DNA from: Didymodactylos carnosus
Lineage: Eukaryota; Rotifera; Eurotatoria; Philodinida; Philodinidae
Length of the DNA: 29,143 bases
Reading direction: 5' to 3'
Assembly (NCBI GenBank): GCA_905250885.1
Contig: CAJNOQ010001715.1
Coordinates: 1-29,143 of the forward strand
Both the position numbers and the translations under genes were made by a program. Positions 9,782 to 21,300 of this stretch are shown piece by piece (the first letter of the stretch is position 1; each line of letters begins with the position of its first letter). The notes beneath the pieces are model-generated. The model saw only the letters and a list, made by a program, of their open reading frames with translations. It had not been told where the DNA came from and searched no databases.

Positions 9782-10693
9782 TATTTTGACAATAAATTTT
9801 GTATGTAAAAGAGATCTGAAAAATAAACGGACATCCAGACAACACATTTTTGCCATCAATGATTGAAACCAAAAAGCAAAATGGTATAAACTAACGAGCT
9901 AAGAAATCATTGAAATTCGATTTTGCGATCGAGTTTGCCTAAATCAAGCTCATCGTTCCCGAATGAACTGTTCATTCATATTACGATTGTATGTGAAGGA
10001 GTTCTGCCATTATAATATACTGCTACTATATCGTTGTTTACTCAAATTTGAGCGAAAACTGACTCCACTCAGAATCCCAGACTATATGGATAGGACAGCA
10101 AAGGATTGATGAACAGTTACTAGATGAACAGAAAAAAACTAACGCTGTTCATTTCTTGTCTGATTTATTTTGGATACAAGAACAGATAATAATTCAAATA
10201 AAATTTGTACGAAAGAAAAACAGAAAAACAACGCCGTTTTTCTTTAGTGACGGATATACAAATATTATCGACGTGTATGTTTTTTTTTCTTCTTCTTTTC
10301 TCTAATACTTATAATGGTTTTCTATAAACAAAAACACGCACGCACAGAAACATGGGATAAACAAAAAAAGTGCACTAGTTTGATTAACAATTGATTTTTT
10401 TCTTTCTCATATAAAAATAGTGTTAACTGAACAAAAAACAAAAATAGAGAGCAAAAGAAACTTGCCTACAGTACTGTAAACAAAAAGCTACTTTTTTCTT
10501 TTACATTTTACTCAAGTGATGTAACTAACAACGTTACTAACTAGTTAACAATATCCTTAACAAATAACAAGTGAAACGAAGAACTGATTTTAACTAAACA
10601 TTTTTACTTATCTAGTTCTAGGGATAATACAAAAAAATGCTAGAGGTAGAGGTGAACAAATATCAATGAATAGCGCATGAAAAAAAAAGACAG
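9782..10693. other. Region between BUD31 and the NUP153-like gene
   Basis: About 900 bp that should contain the BUD31 promoter and 5'UTR intron plus the 3'UTR of the NUP153-like gene. It is rich in A and T runs and short palindromes. Examples are a perfect 17-bp one at 9961-9977, and AAAGAAAAAC at 10212-10221 mirrored by GTTTTTCTTT at 10236-10245. No coding exon is seen before 10694. Confidence 0.5.
9961..9977. repeat. Perfect palindrome GAATGAAC-T-GTTCATTC
   Basis: Eight-base arms around a single T form a perfect inverted repeat about 180 bp upstream of the BUD31 start. It could be a protein-binding site, but in A/T-rich sequence chance cannot be excluded. Confidence 0.45.
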
Positions 10694-13600
10694 TTATTGC
10701 ATTTGTTTTCGTCGTCTAGCTTTAAGTAATGTGCGTTTGGACTGGTCGGAACTCGTAATATCAAGTACGTTTGAACTGAAACAAACGAAGAAAACGTTAT
10801 ACAAAACTTACTGTCAAAGAAGGCGAACAATTACGCCTTTAGCTTTTGTGTTGAACGAATATTTTTTGAATGTAGAGTCCATTGTAAAGCGCTTGCAATA
10901 TTCTTACATTAAAACTGAAGACAATTTCCGTTTGCTGAGATTTGGAATACGTAAAAGTTACTGAAGAACAGAAGTAACAAAGCGGAGCAATACGTACTTG
11001 GCATGAGATGGTTGAGTACTTTCGTTTCCTGGTAATGAAGGTATCAATTGATCTTGCGTTTGACCAGCAAACGGATATGGATCTGTATTTGTGTGAGCTG
11101 GTGTCAAACCGAAACTTGATGGTGTAGATTGACTACTGAATGCTGTTGAAGCAACTGGTATTGGCGGAGAACCATTGCTGTTATTATCAGCAGGTAAGCT
11201 GAACGGAAAACCGGCTGTTCTAGTGTTTGCTGATGAATTTGAAATAGTGGATTGAAATGTCGGTATTGTTGTGGACGGTAAAATTTGTGAAGATTTTGAA
11301 TGGAATCCAAATGTCGGAAATGAGCCGAATGATGAAACTGAAAAACACAACAAACCATTTTCATACTGAAATTAGAAACATTGTTTGTTGACATTCAAGC
11401 ATAGACTGAGCATACAGCTAGTCCTTCTTCAATGAGAATGTTTTTAACAAACTGTTTTTATATACCGTTCTCAGATGATTGTTGTCCCATTGAACCGAAA
11501 AGAATTGGTGTTGTTGTTGCAGCTGACGTTGAAATAGTATTTCCTGATGATGGATTCGTTAATAGGGTAGATCCAAAAAGTCCACCAGAACCGAATCCAC
11601 TAAACGGACTAAGAGTATTAGTCGACATTACTGGCGTTTGAGTTATTGTTGTTGTGAAGGGTAAAACGCTGAGAGTTGCTAGAGGTGAAAATGCTGAACT
11701 TATCGATTGAAATAGGTGAGATTGTGCTGTTGTTGTTATTGCTGTTGAGATATTTGATTGGATTGTCTGCGATGTTGTTGTCGGGAAACTTGCAGAGGGG
11801 CTACTGGATCCAAAAGAAGAAGAACCAAATAATGATGCTCCAGTACCAAATAGAAAAGGAGTTGTTATTGAAGGAGTATCTGCAGCTATGCTAAGAGTTG
11901 ATGATTTTGTTGTTTGGGCTGAAAAACCGCTCGATAATAACGATGGAAATCCCTGTCCAAATATTGTCGTTACAGAAGTCTGTGCAGGTGTGTATTGGGT
12001 TGTTGTGGTAAATAGTGTACTTCCAGCAGTCGTTGTTGACACAGATACAACCTTATCTGTGGTTTGTGTTGGTGATGTGCTATTTGATTGAGAATGTGGC
12101 GTTGTCGTGGTTGGCAGATCCGATAGAACAGATCGTGCTGATGTAAATGGAATCATACCAGAGCCAAATTGGAATCCAGTTGATATTGATGAAGGTGCTG
12201 TTACTGAGGAACTAACGATACTTGGTTGGAATGACTGCGATATTGCTGTAAAAGGCAAACTCATTACTGAATTAGCAGAGCCGATATTTGAACCAAATTG
12301 TAATGTTTTAGCGGAGAAGCCTTGTGCAAATGTCCCAAAGGATACTGGCTCTGTGGAAGCTCGTGTTGAAATAGAGGTCGGCGATAACCCTCGTTCACTA
12401 CTTAATGATTTTGTTGCTGGTACAGAAAATTGAAAACTATCCGATAGTGTAGAGAGAACAGCCTTTGGTTGACTCTGTACTGTATTTAGCGTTTCAATAA
12501 CTGTTTTAGCAGGAGCTAAATATTAAAAGACAAATAAGTTTTCTCAATATATACAGTGTATTGTAAGAAACATACAGTTTATTGCTTGAGATACGAGTAA
12601 GGGAGTTTGCACCATATTTGCCTCACTCTTTTTAGTATCCAATTGGTCTGGTATTGTATCAGCTTGAATCGGAAACGTAGATGATGAGACAGATATTAAT
12701 GGCTTGTCGTTGCTCTTTACTAAAAATGATAAAGAATTTATTTGAAAAAATATTAGCGATGTTGCAATTATCAAGCATTTTACGTACCACTTAATTGCGT
12801 GTATTTTGGATTACTAGCAGGACAAGCTGCTTGCATCGGATGTTCCGTTGAACATAATAGACATTTCCAAACTAATTCACGAGAAACAGGCATTTTGTAC
12901 GATGCTAGTGGTAATGTTGGTATTGCCGTTAATACTTTTGTTGATTCATTGGACCGGGTTGTTTTGTTTGCTGAAAGCGTATCTAACGTAGGTTGATGAG
13001 CATTTTGTTGTTTTTGAGCGGGTTGAATAGACTCTAACACAAAGAAAATGCTTACAGTTTAAGAAGTGTCATTATATGGATCAGAGTGAGGAAAATAGTG
13101 CAATGTTATATAAAAAATCACATTCTTTATACAGAAAATCCGCAAACTCTGAATATTCAGTATAGCTATCATACTATGCAACCACTGCAAACGCTTACTA
13201 ATACAATTCCCAATTTAATAGACTAACCTATTTCATTATAACATAAATTTAAATTTTGTTTTGCAAATTCTTCTTGTGCACGAACAAATTTTGGCCAAGA
13301 GAATGGTGTAAAGTCGTCCAAAATCTAAAAACAAGATGAATTGAAAAAAAATACGTTCTTTACATAAAAAGTTGACTAACGCACTTTTACATGAGATGTT
13401 ATATTGTTGGGTTGTATTTTGGATTCGATTGTAATTGAACTATTTGTTGAAAGGGATGCTAACTGAGGCTGCGACTGTTGTGTTTGATTACTAATATTTT
13501 TTTCTGTTAATTGCGATGTTGTTTCTAAAACCGGAAATGTTTGACACTTTGACAATGTTTCATTAGAATCATTGGTTGTATTCTACAATGCAGATATGAA

Positions 13601-15579
13601 AAAATTAAAATTAAAAAAATTAACTAATAAACGATTTACTTCAGTTTGCACTCCACATTGCACTCCAGCCTCTTTTCCAATTTTTGTGGTTTTATGGGTG
13701 TCTTGTTCAGCAAGTGGAGATAATGGCCTAAGGAAAAACAAAACATATTTAATCACTATCACGTTTTTGAATCTAATAATATATAATAATCAATTTTTCG
13801 ATACGCTTCCAGCTACTGCCAGCTATTGCTCTACTCTTTCCAAGCTTTATTTGAATTATCAAGCTAATTTATACGACACTTACGGATCAAGGAGAGTCCT
13901 ATTTAATCGTACACAATTCTCTAAAGTTCGACGACGAAGGCGTTCGATATAAGGCAAGCGTCGTGAGGTGGTTGATGAGTAATTTGTATTAGACAATTTT
14001 GCATTTGTTGATAACTGGAATAATGGAATGAAATATTCTAGAACCGATATATATTAAATAAGTGTCCAGATAGCTTACAAGATGATTACTAAAACCACGA
14101 CCGAATGGATTTGTCAACGTTTGATTATGCCGACTCGAATATAACTGAAATAAAAAAAAGACATTCATTAGTCTTGCTCTGTTGGTTATAGCTAGAAACA
14201 AGCAAGATCGGTATCTCTTCTAGACAAAAAGTCAGACGATGTAAGTACATTCGAGAAATGTAGTTCATCTCTCTGATACTCAAAACAAGCAAATAAGTAA
14301 CTGTAGCTTACACTTGAATTGAACGTTTCAACTGGTGATCGTATTGTAGATGATGCACGCTAATAAAATGCAAAAATTTACAGTAATCAATACAGAGTGA
14401 TGCTATGAACTTACATTAGCACCAGCTGTAAACAATGTGGAATGATCATAATTTGGTTTGTTGATGTGTCCTTGTGACGGAAACGTTGATATTATTTTTA
14501 ACGTTTTATCTTTTCTTTCTTTTGAAAACATTGTTGTTCTGTTATTAATATCGAAGGTGATGGACGATGTTTGAGGAATGGTAAGTTCAGGTATTTTTGA
14601 AGCTGATGCCGTCGATATTAATACTAGCAATAAAAAAAAAAGTTTTGACAAAAGAAATGTTAAGTACAACTGGTAGATGAATAGAGTACTCAATTAAAAA
14701 AAAATGTCTCAGATGAGTATTTTCTCTGCTAAGTAGATAGATTCTGAAATACAATCCCCAAGGCTGAGCTCAGTGGCACACTCAGGAACTTCTTAGGAGA
14801 TCAGCTAAAACTTTTTACGTTTTAATGTAAACTTTTTCGTGAAAAGACTATCGGTATTTTAAGCGGTGACTATGGCTTGTTGCTCCCTCTCTCGAAAATA
14901 CATCAATGGCTAGATAGTCATCAGTTGATCGTAAATTACTATCTCCATTTGTTATTGTGCGAGGACGTTTTGTTTGTGGATAATAAAGTTGTTTTCGATC
15001 TTTCAAGTTTAATTGATTATTGTCGTTTGAATCTTCGTCGTCTGTCAATCGTAGTTGCTCATCAGCAAAGCGAACTGCTAAAAGAAACAAAAATGAGCAT
15101 TTTCAGTTGAATACTGTTACTTTATATTAGTAACTCACTATTAGTTTGAAAGCTTGTATCTTTTTTAGTTTTAAAACGTGATAAATTTGATTTCAGAACA
15201 GTCGATGTTTGCCTACTATCGGTATTATTATTATCATTATCATTATCATCATGTAGTTGCCTGTTGTTCTCATCTTCTCGTTTATCATCTGATACATCGT
15301 CCATTGATGGTCGTTTTCTTTTCTAGAATGAACTTTAAATAGAGTACTTGAAAAAACAAAATTATACGTGGTAAATTACCTCAGTCGTGCTCGAAAATGA
15401 AAACGATGGATGGAACAATTTTGAAACGGCATTCTTCACTTTATCTATTACGCTCTGAAACAAAGGAGACATAGAAAGACAATCTTACTCGAAGAGCAAG
15501 CATTTGCTTATAAACATACTTCATTTTCACTAGCAGATGACAAATCGCCGTTAGATGCATTTCCGTATGTATTTGTCAT
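10694..15579 (-). CDS. nup153: NUP153-like FG nucleoporin
   Basis: Sixteen exons join in frame into about 1074 residues: 15579-15520, 15454-15380, 15322-15139, 15077-14871, 14623-14415, 14359-14312, 14144-14079, 14014-13884, 13727-13640, 13582-13385, 13324-13228, 13033-12788, 12719-12576, 12515-11466, 11337-10998, 10775-10694. In order: a short N-terminal helix (SVIDKVKNAVSKLF) like the NUP153 membrane-binding segment; a KRKR basic signal; an acidic low-complexity stretch; an SRRLPYIERLRRR segment; one RanBP2-type zinc finger (about 510-530); a long Ser/Thr-rich FG domain (about 584-1040: FQFG, FGQGF, FLFG, SLFG, FGSGG, FGSFPTFGF); and a basic tail KARRRKQ. NUP153 sits in the nuclear basket and binds importins and RanGDP. 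Odd: the finger lacks its fourth Cys, and exon 4 has a poor donor (GTCACC). Human NUP153 is longer with four fingers, so this is a reduced form or a divergent basket nucleoporin. Confidence 0.72.
11466..12515 (-). other. nup153: FG-repeat exon of the NUP153-like gene
   Basis: A single 1050-nt exon encodes most of the Ser/Thr-rich FG domain, with scattered FG, FxFG and LFG units separated by Ser/Thr/Pro spacers. This composition is typical of natively unfolded nucleoporin transport domains. The opposite strand is incidentally open in several pieces; those frames have no family likeness. Confidence 0.8.
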
Positions 15580-16350
15580 TCTAAAACAAAATAACTAGAC
15601 TATAAAATTTTGAAGAATGGTGTAAAAAACTGCTAAAGATGGAAAAAATGAATAGTACACCAGTGGACCGCACGTTTCCACTTTGTTTTCGAAATCATAA
15701 TGCTGCGAATGGAAGTCTAAAAAAGATGAAACACATCCTTCTAATAAAGTAATTAAGTCTTACAGTTTTCTTTCTTCAATAAAAAGAACAAGTTCGACCA
15801 TTTATAACAGACGCACATAAAGTGAAGATAAAAACATAGATTCTCTTGGAAACGGCTTTTAGTATTTGTGATTCAAAATCAGTAAAGTTGAAAGAAATAC
15901 TCCTTCCAATTTGTAAGTATGACTCGTTAAGGTTACGATATGTTCAGGATTTTTCTAAATACCGTTCATTGGCGCTCACCCATGAAATATAACGCTATCT
16001 GACGTAAAAAAGTGTAGAAGAACAAATAAGGTGCATCTTTTTCTTACCAATCCGCTCTTTGTACTTTATTTTTTCTAGCAGACTGCAGAACCGAGGGCAA
16101 CAGAGAATGGTGAGGTCTCAGAATTTCTGTAGGTGAGACAAGATCAAATAGTTCATGTCTAAAACATTTTGAGCGTAGAGTCAAACAGGAAAAGCAAACA
16201 TTATTTTTGGACCGTGTGTTGACTCTATTAGCATATGCCCGCTCTGCTTGTGTTCTCTCTCTTAAATAGATTTAATTTCTTTTGTATCAGCCACATTGGT
16301 CCTCTGCACATTTTTCTTGGTTACGCAAATTTTCTGCAAATTAATCCCGT

Positions 16351-16396
16351 GGCCGTGATTAACGGCCCGAAAAAACCAACGGTTGGTTGTTTTTTC
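16351..16396. other. Two adjacent hairpins ending in a T run
   Basis: GGCCGT/ACGGCC (16351-16367, five-base loop) is followed at once by GAAAAAACCAAC/GTTGGTTGTTTTTTC (16369-16396), ending in six T. It looks like a structured RNA 3' end or a Pol III-type stop, but no upstream RNA family or box A/B was recognised. Confidence 0.35.
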
Positions 16397-16494
16397 CGCA
16401 TAGAGGGAGGGGTGATATGAAAATGGAGCGATCGTAGAGCAGCCAATGGTTTGTTTATCACAGTCCTCAAAATTGTGCACGAGTTCGAAAGGTG

Positions 16495-16513
16495 CATTAA
16501 TGACTCATTAATG
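16495..16513. promoter_or_regulatory. Palindromic AP-1-like site CATTAATGACTCATTAATG
   Basis: A 19-bp sequence symmetric except at the centre, made of two CATTAATG palindromes flanking TGACTCA, the consensus for bZIP AP-1 dimers. The outer ATTA words fit homeodomain binding. A CCAAT word lies about 50 bp upstream at 16443-16447. Function is inferred only. Confidence 0.3.
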
Positions 16514-16774
16514 TGCTTATATTTCACACGGGCGTCATTAAAATTTTGATGTAGAAATAAATCTTATAACCATCATATTATTTCTTTTCAATGATTTACA
16601 TCACTTTTAAAAAAGCGAGATTGCACCTAGAAACGGAATTGAAGATTCTCAGGTTAATGGTAATTTTCTGATCCATGTGCACTGTGCAGTTTTGTAAAAT
16701 GAAGGAATAAGAAATAAGAAAAGCCGTGTGGTTTGAAGAAGAAAGAAGAAAAAAAATTCTAGCTTGTGCCCACC

Positions 16775-16814
16775 GTTACTCGTATAGGATGCTGACTTAA
16801 TCAGTTCGAGTAAC
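16775..16814. other. Nested stem-loop GTTACTCG...CGAGTAAC
   Basis: A perfect 8-bp stem (16775-16782 with 16807-16814) encloses a second small stem CTGA/TCAG. The GTTCGAG in the right arm resembles part of a tRNA B box, but no acceptor stem or A box fits around it. Confidence 0.35.
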
Positions 16815-17257
16815 CCGATTTCCTCATTGTAACTAACAAACTTCCACCATGGTCTCTCATATCGTTACTAGTCATCAACCGCAGTTCTGTACAGTAGGAT
16901 AGTCTAAGCCATAGACCTTTATCTAATAACTTCATCTTCTTCTATACACTAACGAAACATGTACTACATTTGTGGGAAGCCAGAGAAACTATGTTGAACA
17001 TCACAGTGTGAAATCAAATGAGTGAAGGCACTAATACATAAGTAATTTGCCCAAGTTTATTACATGCTTGTGGGCGTGAAGGTCCAAATACAACATGTTT
17101 GAGGTAGAGTATAAGCACCAAACCATCCTATTCATTACCTCGGTCGACGAAAACTGACAGTTGATAACTCATGCATAGTCTGTTGACTGCATGACATATA
17201 AAAACACAGTTTTAATCGGTGATAACTGTTAAAGAACTGCCCATTAATAGTCACCGT

Positions 17258-17301
17258 TTTCAGCATAAATCATAGTCCGTCTTTCAGCATAAATCATAGT
17301 C
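17258..17301. repeat. Direct repeat, two copies of a 20-nt unit
   Basis: TTTCAGCATAAATCATAGTC occurs at 17258-17277 and exactly again at 17282-17301 (24-nt period). It lies about 1.03 kb upstream of the C2CD3 start. Probably a small tandem duplication. Confidence 0.9.
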
Positions 17302-18330
17302 TTAAGATACTCTACTGTATGTACTTGAAACTGGAATTTACATCAGCCATTAATTCTGTGCTAATATACACCATTTTGGAATATTTAATATATCAGGAAA
17401 AAGCTAGTATTCAACATTCCCAGTTAAATACCAGTTTTCAACCATGTGTTAACAAAACATTCATCCTTTTGTTTTCCTGTTATGACCAATATAAATATGA
17501 CGCTGATTCTTTTGCATTCACTCAGAATCGACCTTCAAGTCATCGAAACTTGTCTCGAGAAAGTAGGCTCTAGTTCTGGGACTGGTGCTATTGATGGCAT
17601 TATAGTCGGTCAAGGAACCAAAATACTGAAATTTTTACATTGCGTCTTTGTGAGGATATAACCAGTAAGAAAACATTCAAAAAATAGGTTGTTAACGGTC
17701 CATAACGGTAAAATATCATTATTATCAAAACATACATTATACAATGTCTATCTTTTGATCGTAAAAAAGCTATCACTTTTAGGCATTGATACGTTCCCAG
17801 TCTAAATAACTATAAACAGACAAAACATTGTTGCAATGGTCTATAAACATGCATTTAACAAACATTGCATGGGTTAATAATTAGTGTTTAATAGATAATT
17901 AATCAATTTTCAACGCCCTGGATAGCTACGAATCATGGTCAGCTTTAATTTCTTGTCCAAATTTTCCTTACAGATTTGTCCTGAAATTGTTTTCTTTACG
18001 AAACATTTTTAATAAAGCAATATTGAGAACAGAGTTCAGTCACATTCCCACTATATGATAATTATCTTTTTTAATAAGAGCTAACTTCAGATTTAGACAA
18101 AGGTCTGAAGTAATGCTTGCTGCCCAAAAGACTTTTATTTATAAAACAACAATGCACCGACTACCTTGTGCTCGATAAATGTTTTACCATAAACATGAAT
18201 TGGTAGCAAATACTATATTTACAATTGTATCATATTTCTGAGATTATTTTATCGTTCATTTTTTTCAATGTTCAAATAATTTATGTGCATACTCGTTCTT
18301 CTATTTCAGAAGTATAACCATTGTTTTATC

Positions 18331-21300
18331 ATGAGTTTGAAGATTGTAGATCCCGATTTTGTTAAAAAAACGACACCGAAAAGTAAGTTGATCGATGCAA
18401 TAAATTTTGTTTCCACCTATGCAGGATTAAAATAAAATTATAGAAAAAAAGAGACAGTACAAGCAAAGTTTTTATTTTCCAAATAAACTTCATTCATTGA
18501 TTATGTGATCAGTTGTCAAAAAGTTGCTAAAAAATCAGTAATTGTAACGAAATAAATTAATTCAGTTTTTCTTTTACATTGTCTGCAGAACGCAGGTACA
18601 AATATTTTTTGAACAAACATTTCGCTGAAGAAAAATAGAAAATAATATTTTAACAAGTAGTATAGGGCTAAATTAGTCACTCTTTACATCTCTGACTCTA
18701 TGTCAAAACGACTATTACTAACTTAGAACGAACTCGTCAACGGTTCCAAGAAGATGTTTGTGTCAAAACAAGTTTACCACCACATGTCGAAGGTTAGTTT
18801 TAACCTTACCCTTAAAATTATTGTAGAAGAATGGTTTTCTTTTTGAGGCCCTGTACACTCATTATTAATTTTACACATACCGAAATTACGATGGCACTCT
18901 AAACAACCACCTTGTGGAATTGCACATGTTAAAGTAAATTGGTGGGGTGAGGAAAACAGTTCATCAATATTTAGGTAAAATTAAAATTTGCAAAAGAATA
19001 TAAAGTGTTCAAACCGAATTTTCACTTAGTTTAGACCACAAATAGTCAATGCCATACCAGATCATAGACAAAAACCATGCACAACAGCCAAATATTATAT
19101 TCGAAGTGAAATGAAACAATTTTCAAAATATTTGACAGGTACATGCCCTTTTGTTGTACTTAGTTTATTTTCATTTATCCTTTTCCTCTTGCATATAGAC
19201 GCTGCTGAACTCGTTCTCAAAATCCTCGATAGTGACACAAATCGTTTACTTGGAATTGTTAAAGTGCAACATCTATCTACATTAAACATCAATAATCCAA
19301 TAAAAGGGTATATCTTTCTTATTGAGTTTTCGATTTATTTGTCTACCTACTTTCCTTTGTTCAGTTATTTACCTATTTTTACAACGAAAGGAGAAAAATT
19401 AGGTGATTTATTTGTGACTATTAGAATAATATTGCCTGGAAGTAAGTATTTGGAATTTTTCGAAATAGAAAATTAGGTTTTTAACTTTTGTATCTATGTT
19501 TATACTAGCTAATGATAGCAATGATCATTTGGTTTGGAGTAGTTCTGACGTCAGTAATCCAGTATCGAGGCGTAATTCTATCGGAGGAAACGAAAATAAT
19601 CAGGTATTTGTTCTTAGATATTGAATGTACCAGGCACATTTAATAATATGTGAGTGCTAGACACTCTACTGTGTTCAAATAAGTCAAGACTACTTATTTT
19701 ATTTTCTAATTTTAGGGTGGTTTAATTGATAATGGGATGAGGACATTTACATTAGATCGTGCCTATAGTGCTGACTGTTTGAATTCCTCATCTAATGCGA
19801 CGACAATCATTCAACGATCAAATCTGAATCATAATACTAACAGAACAGAGACTGCACCATCTCGTGCTAATACTAAAGTTAATCTACAAAAACAACAAGA
19901 GACTCTAGAGCATAAAAATTTACCAGCAGACACAGTAGTCGAAGCATTGATCGAGCGTGCAAAAAGATTACGTGAAGACATAGTAAAATCATCATTAAAT
20001 AAAGATAAAGATGTTAGTACGGATACAAATGTAATTGATATATCGAGTGAAAAAACTAGAACGAATAATGCACTATTAACCGCAAACTCATTAGCTATGT
20101 TGTCGTCGCATGATGATAATCAAAGAACTGCCTATGATTTATTAGGTATCAAGACTGTGGCCAAGACCACACATGAGTCGACAGAATCAATATTATCAGA
20201 TCTAGATGGATTGGAGTATGAACAAGGTCTATTAGATGATTTATTATATGGTACGAATGTGAAAACTGACTCAGATTTAATGTCACTGTCGTTTAATAAT
20301 GAACACCAACAACATCAGTTAACACGTTCATCAAAGACAAATATGAAAATAATACACGGTCGACCACCAACAGGAAGACAAGCACGAAGTCCGAATCCAA
20401 ATGGTGCTCGTATTAGTCGTGGTTTAAATAGTTGTAGTCCAAGTGGTAGTCGAAGTAGAAGTGTAGCAAGAAGTACAGATAGTGATTCAGCATCGAAAGT
20501 ATCATTTGATATGCCCAATTCAGATGTTGAATCAAGTGGAAACGGTAAGAAAGTTTTTCCAGTTAGTTTTATTTAAAATTATTTTCTGTTTAGAAAGCCT
20601 TAATGGAGATGGTTTAAGTGCCGAACGTATCAGACTTCTTGGGCATGTGCGTACCGCTCGTATTAAAATAGATCGTTTATGTTTGAATGCATTATCGACC
20701 GCAGCTCGAAATGGTGGGCGTGAATCTCCAACACATGTATCATTTGGACGAACAACAAATACAGCGAAAAAAGCAACGTGAGTATGAGGAATAAAATGGT
20801 GAAAGTATTTTTGACATTAATAAGTTTAATTATAGTTATGGTTTCGCCGCAAAGATAATTCACGTGTAAATTATTCTCATTAGTTTTGCTTTTTTAGGAC
20901 ATATTTTGTTGAATATCAGTTTCCTGTTATTGTAAATAGTCGTGATGGACATATTAATGGTGCAACTGAAGTAATAAAAATCGCTTCAAAACGTTTTGAA
21001 TCCAATAATGATATCATATTTAATCATTTTTCATCATATCCCGTATTATTAAATAGTGATACATTGAAAAATTGGTGGCGATCATTGTTAATATTTAAAA
21101 TATATAGTCGTTTACCAGGTATCAATAGTCCCGCTCAAATTGGTTTTTGTGTACTGCCTTTACGAGATGTATTGAAAGCCGAATATTTACATATTGAAGA
21201 AAATTTGAAAGTTATTGATCGTACACAATTAAAAATAAATAATAAAATACCAAATAAAATATCAAAAAAATTTTTAATAGGAAATTTGAAATTAATGTTA

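Larger units (their letters stand above)
15580..18330. other. Large divergent intergenic region between NUP153-like and C2CD3
   Basis: About 2.75 kb, the longest non-coding stretch here, between two genes that point away from each other, so it holds both promoters. The NUP153-like ATG is one base after a splice acceptor at 15581-15582, so a 5'UTR exon lies somewhere above that. Contents I can support: a two-part hairpin with T run (16351-16396), a near-perfect palindrome with a TGACTCA core (16495-16513), a nested stem-loop (16775-16814) and a 20-nt direct repeat (17258-17301). No tRNA or snRNA was recognised. Confidence 0.5.

Noticed and set aside
9350-9859. Longer BUD31 frame starting at 9859
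   Set aside because: A good splice acceptor lies at 9816-9817, and the extra residues do not match BUD31, which starts at 9781.
11432-12433. Several plus-strand frames opposite the FG exon
   Set aside because: They arise from the Ser/Thr-rich code of the opposite strand. No motif and no splice logic.
16262-16527. Overlapping minus-strand frames of about 70 codons
   Set aside because: No similarity and no hydrophobic or repeat pattern. The interval holds hairpins and a palindrome that explain it no worse.
16775-16814. Possible tRNA, because of GTTCGAG and a stem
   Set aside because: No box A, no 7-bp acceptor stem and no anticodon arm could be fitted.
16849-16902. 17-codon frame with a perfect CCACCATGG start context
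   Set aside because: Too short, with no likeness to any known peptide. A match to the vertebrate Kozak word can occur by chance.
17319-17661. Two plus-strand frames upstream of C2CD3
   Set aside because: No C2CD3 similarity and no splice sites leading into exon 1 in frame.
19095-19292. Minus-strand frame over C2CD3 exons 4-5
   Set aside because: Shadow of the conserved C2 coding sequence.
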